Part shown: positions 9,491-17,770 of the stretch, in pieces
Layout: each line of letters begins with the position of its first letter
How positions within the stretch are numbered: position 1 is the stretch's first letter
Assembly: GCF_022557175.1 (NCBI RefSeq)
Contig: NZ_CP092915.1
Coordinates: 2,170,001 to 2,234,000, forward strand
From: Mycolicibacterium sp. YH-1
GTDB lineage: Bacteria; Actinomycetota; Actinomycetes; Mycobacteriales; Mycobacteriaceae
Length of the DNA: 64,000 nt
Reading direction: 5' to 3'
Notes under the pieces: model-generated
The model's database searches: none
Told to the model about the DNA's origin: nothing
What the model saw: only the letters and a program-made list of their open reading frames with translations
Made by a program: the position numbers and the translations under genes

Positions 9491-9873
9491 TGCGCCTTGA
9501 TCTGCTTGGTCTGAAAGTGCTCGACGATGATGCCGAGCAGCGGAATGGTGCCCGCGAGCAGCACACCGATGGTCTTACCGATGGGCCAGCGCACCTTGAC
9601 CGCGAGGTCAAAAGTGAGGAGGACGTAGAGCATGTAGAAGGCGCCATGAGTGATACCGATGTACTTGAACCACTCGTAGTCGAGCCCCACCACATACTTG
9701 GCGACCATCTCAGCGCACAGGACAATCAGCCAGATCCCCGTGATCCACGCCAGCGTCCGGTAGCGCAGCAGGGCCTTGGCGATCGCGTCTTTGGAGATCC
9801 CAGGCGGCGTCGCGGGTGCCGGGTCGGCGGCCTCGGGGCGATCGGCCGGAGCCTCGGGGTCAGGGCTGCTCAT
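9478..9873 (-). CDS. DUF3817 integral membrane protein (Rv1342c-like)
   Basis: 131-residue membrane protein with a Pro/Ala-rich cytoplasmic tail of about 25 residues followed by three hydrophobic spans (around residues 42-58, 70-88 and 97-113). The conserved GITHGAFYMLYVLLTFDLA segment lies between spans, and the family is common in actinobacteria. Its ATG overlaps the lprD stop by four bases (9870-9873), so the two are translationally coupled, as Rv1343c and Rv1342c are. Function unknown. Confidence 0.85.
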   Translation of the reverse strand: MSSPDPEAPADRPEAADPAPATPPGISKDAIAKALLRYRTLAWITGIWLIVLCAEMVAKYVVGLDYEWFKYIGITHGAFYMLYVLLTFDLAVKVRWPIGKTIGVLLAGTIPLLGIIVEHFQTKQIKAQFGL

Positions 9874-10247
9874 GGTGTGGTCCTGTCATCGGTTTCGGAC
9901 TTCGCGAGTTCGGCAAGGTAGGCGTTGTACTCACGCAGGGTGGGATCGTCGTCGTCGCGGGGTGTGGCGGCGCTGGGACGCTCGGGCAGCAGCCCGTCCG
10001 GGATCTCGGTCAGCTCGCCATGGCTCGCCGCAGGAGGCGGGGCCTCCTCATAGCGGACGAACTTGTAGTACGCGTAGAAGCAGAAGCCGGCGAACATGGG
10101 CCACTGCAGTGCGTAGCCGAGATTCACGAAGCTGCCCGAGTTGGACTCATACCGGGTCCACTGCCACCAGGCCAGCGCGAGGCAGCCTGCGGCGCCAAGG
10201 CACACCAGCGCGATGAGCGCCGGTCTCCTACGCCGTGTAGTGGACAT
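9870..10247 (-). CDS. lprD: Membrane-anchored protein LprD
   Basis: 125-residue counterpart of Rv1343c. A basic start (STTRRRRPALIALV) leads into a hydrophobic stretch with a lipobox-like LGAAGC ending at residue 22. A second hydrophobic stretch (ALQWPMFAGFCFYAYYKFV) near residue 50 makes a two-span membrane protein an alternative to a true lipoprotein. The acidic C-terminal tail would be soluble. It forms a two-gene unit with the DUF3817 gene. Its first 20 bases overlap the end of the LAGLIDADG gene upstream. Confidence 0.8.
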   Translation of the reverse strand: MSTTRRRRPALIALVCLGAAGCLALAWWQWTRYESNSGSFVNLGYALQWPMFAGFCFYAYYKFVRYEEAPPPAASHGELTEIPDGLLPERPSAATPRDDDDPTLREYNAYLAELAKSETDDRTTP

Positions 10248-11005
10248 GCCCTAACGGTACCGCGCTGTCCTTCGGTCCGATGAACTCGTCCATGCGTGCG
10301 GTGGCAGCCTTGCGGTAAATGGAGACGATGTACCTAGTCGACCGCGTCCAGGGAATGTCGAGTCGGTCGAGGGCTGCGGTGAACAGGCCGATGATGTCCT
10401 CTGACCTATTCGAGAAGTGGTAGCGGATGCTGCGGACCCCGCGATCGTTGGCGACGACACGGCAGCCGTCGCTGTGGATGAGCCCGCAGATGAACTCCTC
10501 CGTCTCCTGATCGACGAGGGCCTGCTGCCATGGTTCGAGTGCGATACGTCTGTGGTGCTTCCGGCCGGGTCCGTGTTGGGGAAACAGACACGGCCAGTGT
10601 TTGGAGTAGTGGCCAACCTCAACACATCGTGTCGGTCGCCTGACGATTGCTGCTCGCTGCCGAGGCATGACTGCATCTATCGCCTCACGGCAACGGTCGA
10701 TGATCGCCGGATACTTGATGTCGAGAACGATCCTGAGTCGCCACACCCGACCCATTCGGGAAATGCACCCGTCACCGAGGTACAGGCCGAGTAGGTAGCA
10801 GTAGGCCGGGACCGGAAGTGTCGAGAAGTCGTGTAGAACGCCACATGGTGTGGATGCGCCTGCCCGCCTCAGACATTGGGGCGGATTGCTGCGCCAACCG
10901 CGGACGGTCGGTCTCGGCACTCCCGTCTGTCGTGAGATTTTCGCAGTCGTTGAATCCAGCAGCGACAAGGCGCCGTACTTCATCGAATTCCTCCGCTGAC
11001 CTCAT
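10228..11005 (-). pseudogene. Frameshifted HTH-LAGLIDADG endonuclease-like gene
   Basis: Free-standing LAGLIDADG-type protein of a family widespread in actinobacteria. Two motifs are visible: YLLGLYLGDGCIS and FICGLIHSDGCRV. The normal N-terminus (MRSAEEFDEVRRLVAAGFNDC) starts at ATG 11005 in one frame. The rest of the HTH (AKISRQTGVPRPTVRGW) and both motifs are in another frame that opens at an ATG at 10983. The junction is at about 10941-10948 and is repaired by restoring two bases or removing one. Either the gene is dead, a shorter protein is made from 10983, or the sequence has an error there. Its AT content looks higher than its neighbours', suggesting acquisition. Its 3' end overlaps lprD by 20 bases. 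Confidence 0.75.
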
Positions 11006-11093
11006 CTCGTGCCCTCTGCTCGGTGATGACTCCAAGCTATGAATGGCCACCGACAAAATTGCCTGCCACGGGCGCGCTACGATTGGCCCGTTC

Positions 11094-11177
11094 GCGGGCG
11101 TGGCGCAATTGGCTGACGCGCCGGCTTTAGGTGCCGGTGTTCGAAAGAACTTGTGGGTTCGAGTCCCACCGCCCGCA
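11094..11177 (+). tRNA. tRNA-Leu (anticodon UAG)
   Basis: 84 bases with a full cloverleaf and a long variable arm, as expected for leucine. The acceptor stem GCGGGCG pairs with CGCCCGC (11170-11176), the anticodon loop TTTAGGT contains TAG, and the T-arm reads GGGTTCGAGTCCC. The discriminator is A and CCA is not encoded. A TACGAT -10 element lies at 11078-11083. It reads CUA and related leucine codons. Confidence 0.96.
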
Positions 11178-11195
11178 CAATTGGTAGGGGCATCT

Positions 11196-11257
11196 CGCCG
11201 ATTGTGAATCTGGCGACGCAGATCCCTGGTCAGGCGTCTTCAGATTCACAATTGGCG
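11196..11257. terminator. Large hairpin between tRNA-Leu and prfC
   Basis: 17-base arms at 11196-11212 and 11241-11257 are complementary with one mismatch. An inner pair GACGC/GCGTC (11215-11219 with 11234-11238) extends the stem. It sits 18 bases after the tRNA and 25 bases before the convergent prfC stop, so it can end transcription from both sides. There is no U-run, which is usual in mycobacteria. Confidence 0.55.
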
Positions 11258-11282
11258 ATCGCTACGCCCTAAGCGCCACGAC

Positions 11283-12923
11283 CTAGTCGTCGGACGCGGC
11301 CACCAGCGAGTGCAGATGCACGTCGGGGTTGTCGCGTTGGAAGCCCTCAAGCCGCCACTTGGTCGAGAACAGCGCGAGCATGACGCCGTCGGTGCGCGTC
11401 AGAACCTCGGCCGACGGCTGGCGCTGGACGAAGTCGGCGTCCTCGGGATCCACGATGCGCGCCACCGTGTAGGGCAGCGACTCCAGCGAGATCGGCGCAC
11501 TCAGTTCGGTCGCCATCCGGTGGGTGGCCACCTCGAACTGCATGGGTCCGACGGCGGCGAGTACCGGCGCCTGCTCGCCGCGGCGGTCGGAGCGCAGCAC
11601 CTGCACCACGCCCTCCTGCTCCAACTGCTCGATACCGCGGCGGAACTGCTTGTGCTTGCTCGGGTCGGTGCCCCGGGCCACCGAGAAGTACTCGGGGGAG
11701 AAGCTCGGGATCGGTGGGTACTGCACGGGGACATCGCGGAACAGCGTGTCACCCGGTCGCAGGGCGTTGGCGTTGGCCAACCCGATGACGTCACCGGGCC
11801 ACGCGGTGTCCAGAGTGGAGCGCTGCTGGCCGAACACCGACTGCGCGTACTTGGTGACGAACGGCTTGCCCGTCGTCGCATGGGTGAGGACGTCACCCCG
11901 CTCGAATGTGCCCGAGCAGACCCGCGCGTAGGCGATGCGGTCGCGGTGGGACGAGTCCATACCGGCCTGCACCTTGAAGACGAAGGCGCTGAACGGCGCC
12001 ACCGTGGCGCGCCGGTTGCCGTCGACGTCGACCTGTCCGTCGGGCGCCGGAGCGAGTTGGACCAGCACGTCGAGCAGCTGGTTGACGCCGAAGTTCAACG
12101 CCGCCGAGGTGAACAGGACTGGCGTGGACTCACAGCCCAGGAAGGTCTCCTGGTCGTAGTCGGCGCCATCGGCCTCGAGCAGTTCGGACTCCTCGACCGA
12201 GCGGTCCCAGTCGATGCCCGCCGAGGCGTGGGCGTTCTCCGGGGTGATGTGCTCCTCGGGCGCGGCCTTCGCCCCACCGGCCGTGCGGGTGAACCGGATG
12301 AAGTTCCCGGTCCGCCGATCCAGCACGCCCTTGAAGTCACCGGCGATACCGACCGGCCACGTCAATGGCGTTGGGCGCAGCCCGATCCGGGCCGCGATCT
12401 CGTCCATCAGCTCGAGTGGGTCACGACCGGGGCGGTCCCACTTGTTGATCACGGTGATGATCGGGATCCGGCGGTGACGGCAGACCTGAAACAGCTTGAG
12501 GGTCTGTGGCTCGAGGCCCTTGGCGGCGTCGATCAGCATCACCGCGCAGTCGACGGCGGTCAGGACGCGGTAGGTGTCCTCGGAGAAGTCGGCGTGGCCC
12601 GGGGTGTCGAGCAGGTTGATGACGCAGTCGCGCCCCGCTGTCGAGTAGGGGAACTGGAGCGCCGTCGACGTGATGGAGATGCCTCGGGCCTTCTCCATGT
12701 CCATCCAGTCCGACACGGTGGCGCGGCGGCCGGCCTTGCCGTGGATGGCACCGGCCTCGGTGATGGCGTTGGCATGCAGGACGAGCGCTTCGGTGAGCGT
12801 CGACTTGCCTGCGTCGGGGTGGCTGATGACGGCGAACGTCCTGCGCCGCCGGGCCTCGGTGGCTATGCGTTCTGCCGCGCGTCCCTCGGCGGCTGCCGGG
12901 ACGACCGGGGCGTTTTCAATCAT
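11283..12923 (-). CDS. prfC: Peptide chain release factor 3
   Basis: Translational GTPase that removes RF1/RF2 from the ribosome after peptide release. The 546-residue protein has G1 SHPDAGKST near residue 35, ARGISITSTALQF as switch I, G3 DTPGHADF near residue 105 and G4 NKWDRPGRDPLELMDEI near residue 160. The C-terminal half has the RF3-specific FSPEYFSVARGTDPSKHKQF. It is convergent with tRNA-Leu and monocistronic. Confidence 0.95.
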   Translation of the reverse strand: MIENAPVVPAAAEGRAAERIATEARRRRTFAVISHPDAGKSTLTEALVLHANAITEAGAIHGKAGRRATVSDWMDMEKARGISITSTALQFPYSTAGRDCVINLLDTPGHADFSEDTYRVLTAVDCAVMLIDAAKGLEPQTLKLFQVCRHRRIPIITVINKWDRPGRDPLELMDEIAARIGLRPTPLTWPVGIAGDFKGVLDRRTGNFIRFTRTAGGAKAAPEEHITPENAHASAGIDWDRSVEESELLEADGADYDQETFLGCESTPVLFTSAALNFGVNQLLDVLVQLAPAPDGQVDVDGNRRATVAPFSAFVFKVQAGMDSSHRDRIAYARVCSGTFERGDVLTHATTGKPFVTKYAQSVFGQQRSTLDTAWPGDVIGLANANALRPGDTLFRDVPVQYPPIPSFSPEYFSVARGTDPSKHKQFRRGIEQLEQEGVVQVLRSDRRGEQAPVLAAVGPMQFEVATHRMATELSAPISLESLPYTVARIVDPEDADFVQRQPSAEVLTRTDGVMLALFSTKWRLEGFQRDNPDVHLHSLVAASDD

Positions 12924-13013
12924 TGAGTACCGATGATATTGGCGGCGCCCACCAAACCCGTAATCGTGTCGGTCAGGCCACCGCGGTACACGCTGGTCAC
13001 CGCCGGTGAGTGG

Positions 13014-14852
13014 CTACCTCCGCAGGCGCGCAAGCACCTGGCGCACCACCGAGGGCGACGCGCCCACCGGCGGGTGCCGGTCCACATAGGGCCACGGCGT
13101 GTTGCGTTCCGGAACCGAGGATGCCCGCGCCTGCTTGAGCTGCATGCGCAGGTGAGCCCGCAGGTCGTGCAGGTCGGGGTCCGGCCACCGGTTGTCGGCC
13201 TCGACCGGATCGGACGTCAGGTCGTAGAGCTCCCACTGATCGTCGAGGGGATCCGTCCGGTACGCCTCGCCGCCGATCCCGTTCGCCGCCAGGTGACGCA
13301 CACCAGGCTGCGTCCAGGTGGCCGGGTCGTCGAACGTGCGCACCAGCTTCCACAGGTGCCCCGCGCCGCCGGGGGCGTCGACGTCATCGACTCGGACCAC
13401 CAGTCCCTCGAAGTTCGCGCCGACGTGCGCGGGCAGCGTGATGCGCAGCGGTGCGGGCGGGTTCTCGGTGACGCCCAGTTGCCTGGCGCCGCCGGACGCC
13501 CCGGTGTCTCCCTCGAGCACGTTGTCGCGTGTCATCAGGTAGACCGCCCGGCCCTCGTCGGCCGGCGCGCCGTCGACCACCGGCATCAAGTCCGTGCCCG
13601 GGAGCGGATGCACCTCGGTGAACGTCTCGGCGAGCGCCGTGGCCGTCGCGTCGATGTCGACACCCGCCGCCGAGAGCAGTGTCGGCACCAGGTCGACATG
13701 CGATGTCGGCGCGGAGACGGTGCGTGGCTGCGTCGCGTGCGCACCGGTGCGGACGATGACGAACGGCACCCGGGTGGCCTCGTCGTACATGTTGAACCAC
13801 TTCTGGTGCAGCCCGCCGTGTGCGCCGAGCAGCTCACCGTGATCGGACGTGCGGACCAGGACCGCGTCCTCGGAACCGCCGTCGGTGACGGCACGTCGGA
13901 CTCGATCGAGTGGCCCGTCGACCTCGGCGTGCAGGCGGTAGTAGAGGTCGCGGTAGCGCTGCGCGTTGCGCTTGTAGGTGCGCCCGACGACGGGTGCCGG
14001 GCCGTATCCGGAGTAGTAGGTCTCGCGGAAGGCGATCTGCGCGGCCGGTTTGGTCGACAGGTCCTCCCTCGCGGTCGGCGGTGCGGGCACGCTCGGCGGA
14101 TCCAGGGGTGAGGGCTCGATCGGGCTGCGGCGCACCCAGGCGGGGAACAGCACGATGTCGTGCGGGTTGACGAAGCTGGCCACCAGTAGGAACGGGCGCA
14201 GCGCCTCCTCGTCACCGGCGCGGCGACGCTCATAGCGATCGCCCAGCCACGCGACGATCCGGTCGGCGAACAGGTTGTCGCGCCGAAAACCGCTGTTGGC
14301 CATGGCCGCACCGTGTGGCTCCGGGCCCACCCACCCCGAGAAGCCGTAGGGCCCGAGGGGATCGGCCTCGAGGTAGCGGGCGACAGCGGCGGGGTCGATC
14401 ACGCCCTCGTCGTCGTTGGTGGCCAACGGCTCACCGGTCGTCGGATCCTCGAGATCGGCGTGGCTGATGTGCCACTTGCCGTCGTAGTGGGTGTCATAGC
14501 CCGCGGCACGGAACCAGTTGCCCAGGGTGGGCACCTCGCCGCGGCGCAACCAGCGCAGCCGCGAATCGTCGTAGCGCTTGCCGATGCCATCGGTTTGGGT
14601 GACCCCGTGCAGATCCGGGTACTGGCCGGTGAAGATCGTCGGGCGGCTCGGCACGCACGCCAGCGACCCGGTGTAGTGCCTGGTGAAGTTGACGCCGTGC
14701 TCGTCGAACCAGCGTCGGCCGGTCAGCGTGCGCTGCCGCCAGGTGAGCACCTCGTCGGACTCATACGGCGGTGTGGCGCGCTCCTCGTCGGTCATGAGGA
14801 TGACGATGTCGGGGTGCGCACGCGAGGAGCGAATGGTGTCACGGTGAGCCAT
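13014..14852 (-). CDS. Sulfatase (type I, alkaline phosphatase superfamily)
   Basis: 612-residue hydrolase of sulfate esters. The formylglycine motif is C66-V-P-S-R in GSLACVPSRPTIFTGQYP, so it depends on a formylglycine-generating enzyme. DIVILMTDEE supplies the metal-binding aspartates and HGELLGAHGGLHQKWFNMYD is the later sulfatase signature. There is no signal peptide, so it should be cytoplasmic. I start it at ATG 14852, which overlaps the SRPBCC gene by 14 bases; an upstream start at 14915 would extend the overlap. The substrate is unknown; choline-sulfatase- or aryl-sulfatase-like enzymes are the nearest relatives by motif. Confidence 0.88.
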   Translation of the reverse strand: MAHRDTIRSSRAHPDIVILMTDEERATPPYESDEVLTWRQRTLTGRRWFDEHGVNFTRHYTGSLACVPSRPTIFTGQYPDLHGVTQTDGIGKRYDDSRLRWLRRGEVPTLGNWFRAAGYDTHYDGKWHISHADLEDPTTGEPLATNDDEGVIDPAAVARYLEADPLGPYGFSGWVGPEPHGAAMANSGFRRDNLFADRIVAWLGDRYERRRAGDEEALRPFLLVASFVNPHDIVLFPAWVRRSPIEPSPLDPPSVPAPPTAREDLSTKPAAQIAFRETYYSGYGPAPVVGRTYKRNAQRYRDLYYRLHAEVDGPLDRVRRAVTDGGSEDAVLVRTSDHGELLGAHGGLHQKWFNMYDEATRVPFVIVRTGAHATQPRTVSAPTSHVDLVPTLLSAAGVDIDATATALAETFTEVHPLPGTDLMPVVDGAPADEGRAVYLMTRDNVLEGDTGASGGARQLGVTENPPAPLRITLPAHVGANFEGLVVRVDDVDAPGGAGHLWKLVRTFDDPATWTQPGVRHLAANGIGGEAYRTDPLDDQWELYDLTSDPVEADNRWPDPDLHDLRAHLRMQLKQARASSVPERNTPWPYVDRHPPVGASPSVVRQVLARLRR

Positions 14853-15303
14853 GCGTGTTCTCCAGATGTCGAGCCAGCCCAGCGAGCATCGAGTCGGACT
14901 GCTTGACCATGACACGGCACACGATTCGCTCGGCGGTGCGTGCCAGCGGGTTGGCTCCCACCTCGACGGTGCTGGTGAGCGTCACCACCGTTGCCGTGCC
15001 GGCGGGCCGCAGGGTCCAGCGGTTGGCGACGTGGCGCAGTCGGCGTGGCAGTCCCTCGATGTCGTAGGCGAGGGTTTCCGGTGCATCCGCCTCGGTGATG
15101 CGCTCGACCAGGACGTTGCGGCCGACCTGGACGCGGCGGGTCGTGCCCGCTGACACCCCGTCCGCACCGTGGTTCAGGATGCACGAGTGGTCGACGCCGT
15201 CCGCCCAGCTACTGAGCGCACCGAAATCGGCGAGGACGTCCCAGATCGCCTGAGGCGAGGCAGAAATCGTGGCATCGCGGGTGATGACCGACACGGCACC
15301 CAT
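14839..15303 (-). CDS. SRPBCC (polyketide cyclase/START-like) family protein
   Basis: 154-residue ligand-binding protein. The start SVITRDATISASPQAIWDVLADFGALSSWADGV is the classic SRPBCC opening, and the TATVVTLTSTVEVGANPLARTAER segment forms the later strands and the long C-terminal helix. The ATG at 15303 is used; a TTG lies one codon upstream. Its end overlaps the sulfatase start, so the two are probably co-transcribed. Ligand unknown. Confidence 0.8.
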   Translation of the reverse strand: MGAVSVITRDATISASPQAIWDVLADFGALSSWADGVDHSCILNHGADGVSAGTTRRVQVGRNVLVERITEADAPETLAYDIEGLPRRLRHVANRWTLRPAGTATVVTLTSTVEVGANPLARTAERIVCRVMVKQSDSMLAGLARHLENTHGSP

Positions 15304-15355
15304 CAAACACCATCGCGGGTGGTGGTGCGTCCGACTCGCGAATGCCCGGCCCGCC

Positions 15356-17722
15356 TCAGATCATGTCGTTGCGCGTCAGCCACCGCATCACCGGCCATCC
15401 GATGAACACCGGCAGCCAGCAGGTCAGCACGCGGTACAGCAGTACCGACGGAACGGCCACCGCCGCCGGGACCCCGAACGCGGCGAGGCCACCGATCAGC
15501 GCGGCCTCCACAGCGCCGACACCGCCCGGGGTGGGCGCGGCGGAGGCCAGCGTCCCGCCGATCATCGTCACCACGGTGACCGTGACGAACGAGACGTCGC
15601 CACCGAACGCCTCGACGCTGGCCCACAGTGCCAGTGCCGCTCCCAGAGTGGTTGCGCCGCAACCCAGCACGATCAATGCCAGGCGTTTGGGCTCGCGAAC
15701 CAGGTCGGCCAGATCCTGGCCGACCTCCTTGAGTCTCGGCCCCACCTCGGTGCCCAGCCAGCGGCGTGCCTTCGGCACCAGCATGAACGTGCCCACCACA
15801 CCCAGTGCCGCGCCGGCGATCAGGTACAGCACCGTGGCCGATGGCACGAAGTGGGACAGGTTCGCCGATGCCCCCGCCACGGCGCTGAAGAAGATCAGCA
15901 GCGCCACATGGGTGATCACCTGCACCGACTGCTGCAGCGCCACGGCCGCCGTGGCGCGCACCGTGCCGAGGCCGGACTTCTGCAGGAAGCGCGTGCTGAG
16001 CGCAAGGCCGCCAACCCCGGCGGGCGTCGTGGTGGCCGCGAACGTGTTGGCCACCTGCATGATTGTGAGGTTCTTGAAGTTCACCTGTTCCGAGGCGCAG
16101 GCCCACAGAGCGGCAGCCGCGCCGACGTAGGTCAACGCGGACACCGCGAGGCCGAGCAGCGCCCACCACCAGTTCGCGGTCCGGAGTTCGGCGAAGAACG
16201 CGGGCACCGTGCTGATGAACGGATACGCGACGTAGACCAGGGCCACCAGCAGCACCATCTGGATCAACTGGTTTCGGGTGAACCGGGTGATGGTCTCGGT
16301 CTGGATCTGGTCGGCGCCGGTCTGGCGCTTCACCTCGTCTCGCGCGCTGGTGACCGACGTCTTGATATCGATCACAGACTTTCTGATCCGTTGTGGCATG
16401 GCCGATTTGGTCAACCGCCGCGATGCGGTCAAAACGGTGTCACGGCCGAAGGAGGTGATCGCAGCGGTGACCGCCGGTTTCGCGCCGTGCAGCGCCGTCG
16501 TCGTCACCAACAACTGGGCGATATCGGATTGCAGCTGGGTGTCGGATGCGCCGTACTCGGAGTTGTCGAACCCGCCGAAGCGCGCCTTGTCCTCATCGAG
16601 GGTGATCTTCACCGCACGCAGGTCACCGTGGGAGATCTGGTGATCATGCAACTGCCGCAATGACTCCCACGCCGTCTCCACCGGATCATCACCCGACAGT
16701 GCGTCACCGCGGGGCCAGGTGTGCGCGTAGAGCGTCCAGCCACGATCCAGCGCCGCCACCGCCATGGTGGTGGTGTTCGACAGGCCGAGGTCGTCGACGG
16801 CGATCGTCATCAACGCCCGGTGTTCGACGGCGCGGCGCATCGACGTCTGCAGCGGCCCGGTCTCGTTCCTGCGCAGGCGAAGGTAGCGCCAGATCTGCCG
16901 CAACGCGCCGCCGCTGCGCTGATTCGGACCGTACAACTCGACGACGGCGGGGTCGTCGGAGCCCTCGCACGTCGCGGACAGCACCAGGGGCCCCGGCCCG
17001 GCCGGGCGTAGTACCTGCAATGCGGTGACGGTGAATTGGCGCCGTCCCAATGCGCGGACCGCCTCCACGAGTGGCACTTCCAGCGCTGGCGTGCCGACCA
17101 GCAGAACCGTCAACGCGCCGACGAACCAACCGACCGACAGGCCCAACACCGACCTGGCCGGCACGACGGCGCTGACCACCAGGTGGATCGGCACGAATGC
17201 CAGCAGCAGGGTCCACCACCAGCGGCGCCAGCGGGCGGGCACCCAGGGACCCGAGACGGTGAGCATCGCGGCCAGCATGGCGATCCACCGCGGATCGTCG
17301 AGGAACTGCGACAGCGTGGTGTTGAGCCGGTCGAACAGATCGAAATGCCAACGAGGTGCTGCGATGCCGTTCGCCGTGATGGACAGCGCGAGGATCGAGA
17401 CCATCCCGGCCGCCGCGTAGGCCCCGAGCAGTTTGAACTGCCGCGAGATGATCAGCCCGATCAGGATCACGAACGGCAGCGCCAGGATGGTGATGCCGTA
17501 CGCCAGGTACACCAGGTTCGACTGTGTGGGCGTCAGCACTCCCACGATGTTGGAGATCGACTTCTCCAGCCCCACCCAGTCGTTGCGGGTGATCAGGGAG
17601 CTGGTGATCACGACGGCCAGCAGCACCGTCGCGACGGCGAGTCGCAGGATGTCGTTGGTTCGCCGGGTCAGCGGTTGCAGCAGCCTGCCTGCAACTGTGA
17701 TCTCCCGGCCGTCGACTCGCAC
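15356..17722 (-). CDS. Large membrane protein with flippase-like (LPG synthase N-terminal) domain and a degenerate kinase-like middle
   Basis: 788-residue polytopic protein. Residues 25-215 hold about six spans. Residues 235-420 are soluble and contain HGDLR (365-369) followed by RFGGFDN, resembling the catalytic and metal loops of protein-kinase-fold enzymes, but the Asp-Phe-Gly motif is not clearly preserved. From about residue 468 comes an eight-span UPF0104/flippase-like domain with the signature ATTTPAGVGGLALSTRFLQK and a second copy ASAAPTPGGVGAVEAALIGG. Such proteins probably move or modify lipids; the middle may be a regulatory pseudokinase. The start is GTG 17722. Confidence 0.75.
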   Translation of the reverse strand: MRVDGREITVAGRLLQPLTRRTNDILRLAVATVLLAVVITSSLITRNDWVGLEKSISNIVGVLTPTQSNLVYLAYGITILALPFVILIGLIISRQFKLLGAYAAAGMVSILALSITANGIAAPRWHFDLFDRLNTTLSQFLDDPRWIAMLAAMLTVSGPWVPARWRRWWWTLLLAFVPIHLVVSAVVPARSVLGLSVGWFVGALTVLLVGTPALEVPLVEAVRALGRRQFTVTALQVLRPAGPGPLVLSATCEGSDDPAVVELYGPNQRSGGALRQIWRYLRLRRNETGPLQTSMRRAVEHRALMTIAVDDLGLSNTTTMAVAALDRGWTLYAHTWPRGDALSGDDPVETAWESLRQLHDHQISHGDLRAVKITLDEDKARFGGFDNSEYGASDTQLQSDIAQLLVTTTALHGAKPAVTAAITSFGRDTVLTASRRLTKSAMPQRIRKSVIDIKTSVTSARDEVKRQTGADQIQTETITRFTRNQLIQMVLLVALVYVAYPFISTVPAFFAELRTANWWWALLGLAVSALTYVGAAAALWACASEQVNFKNLTIMQVANTFAATTTPAGVGGLALSTRFLQKSGLGTVRATAAVALQQSVQVITHVALLIFFSAVAGASANLSHFVPSATVLYLIAGAALGVVGTFMLVPKARRWLGTEVGPRLKEVGQDLADLVREPKRLALIVLGCGATTLGAALALWASVEAFGGDVSFVTVTVVTMIGGTLASAAPTPGGVGAVEAALIGGLAAFGVPAAVAVPSVLLYRVLTCWLPVFIGWPVMRWLTRNDMI

Positions 17723-17770
17723 GCCCTCAGCATCCCTGGCCGGGCGGTGCTATCGGGTGCGAAACGCCGG

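Noticed and set aside
11310..12926. 538-codon open frame antisense to prfC
   Set aside because: prfC has all GTPase motifs on the other strand; this frame has no recognisable domain.
15269..16663. 464-codon open frame on the plus strand
   Set aside because: It lies antisense to the flippase-like gene; its product is rich in Arg, His, Gln and Gly with no motif, as expected for a high-GC shadow frame.
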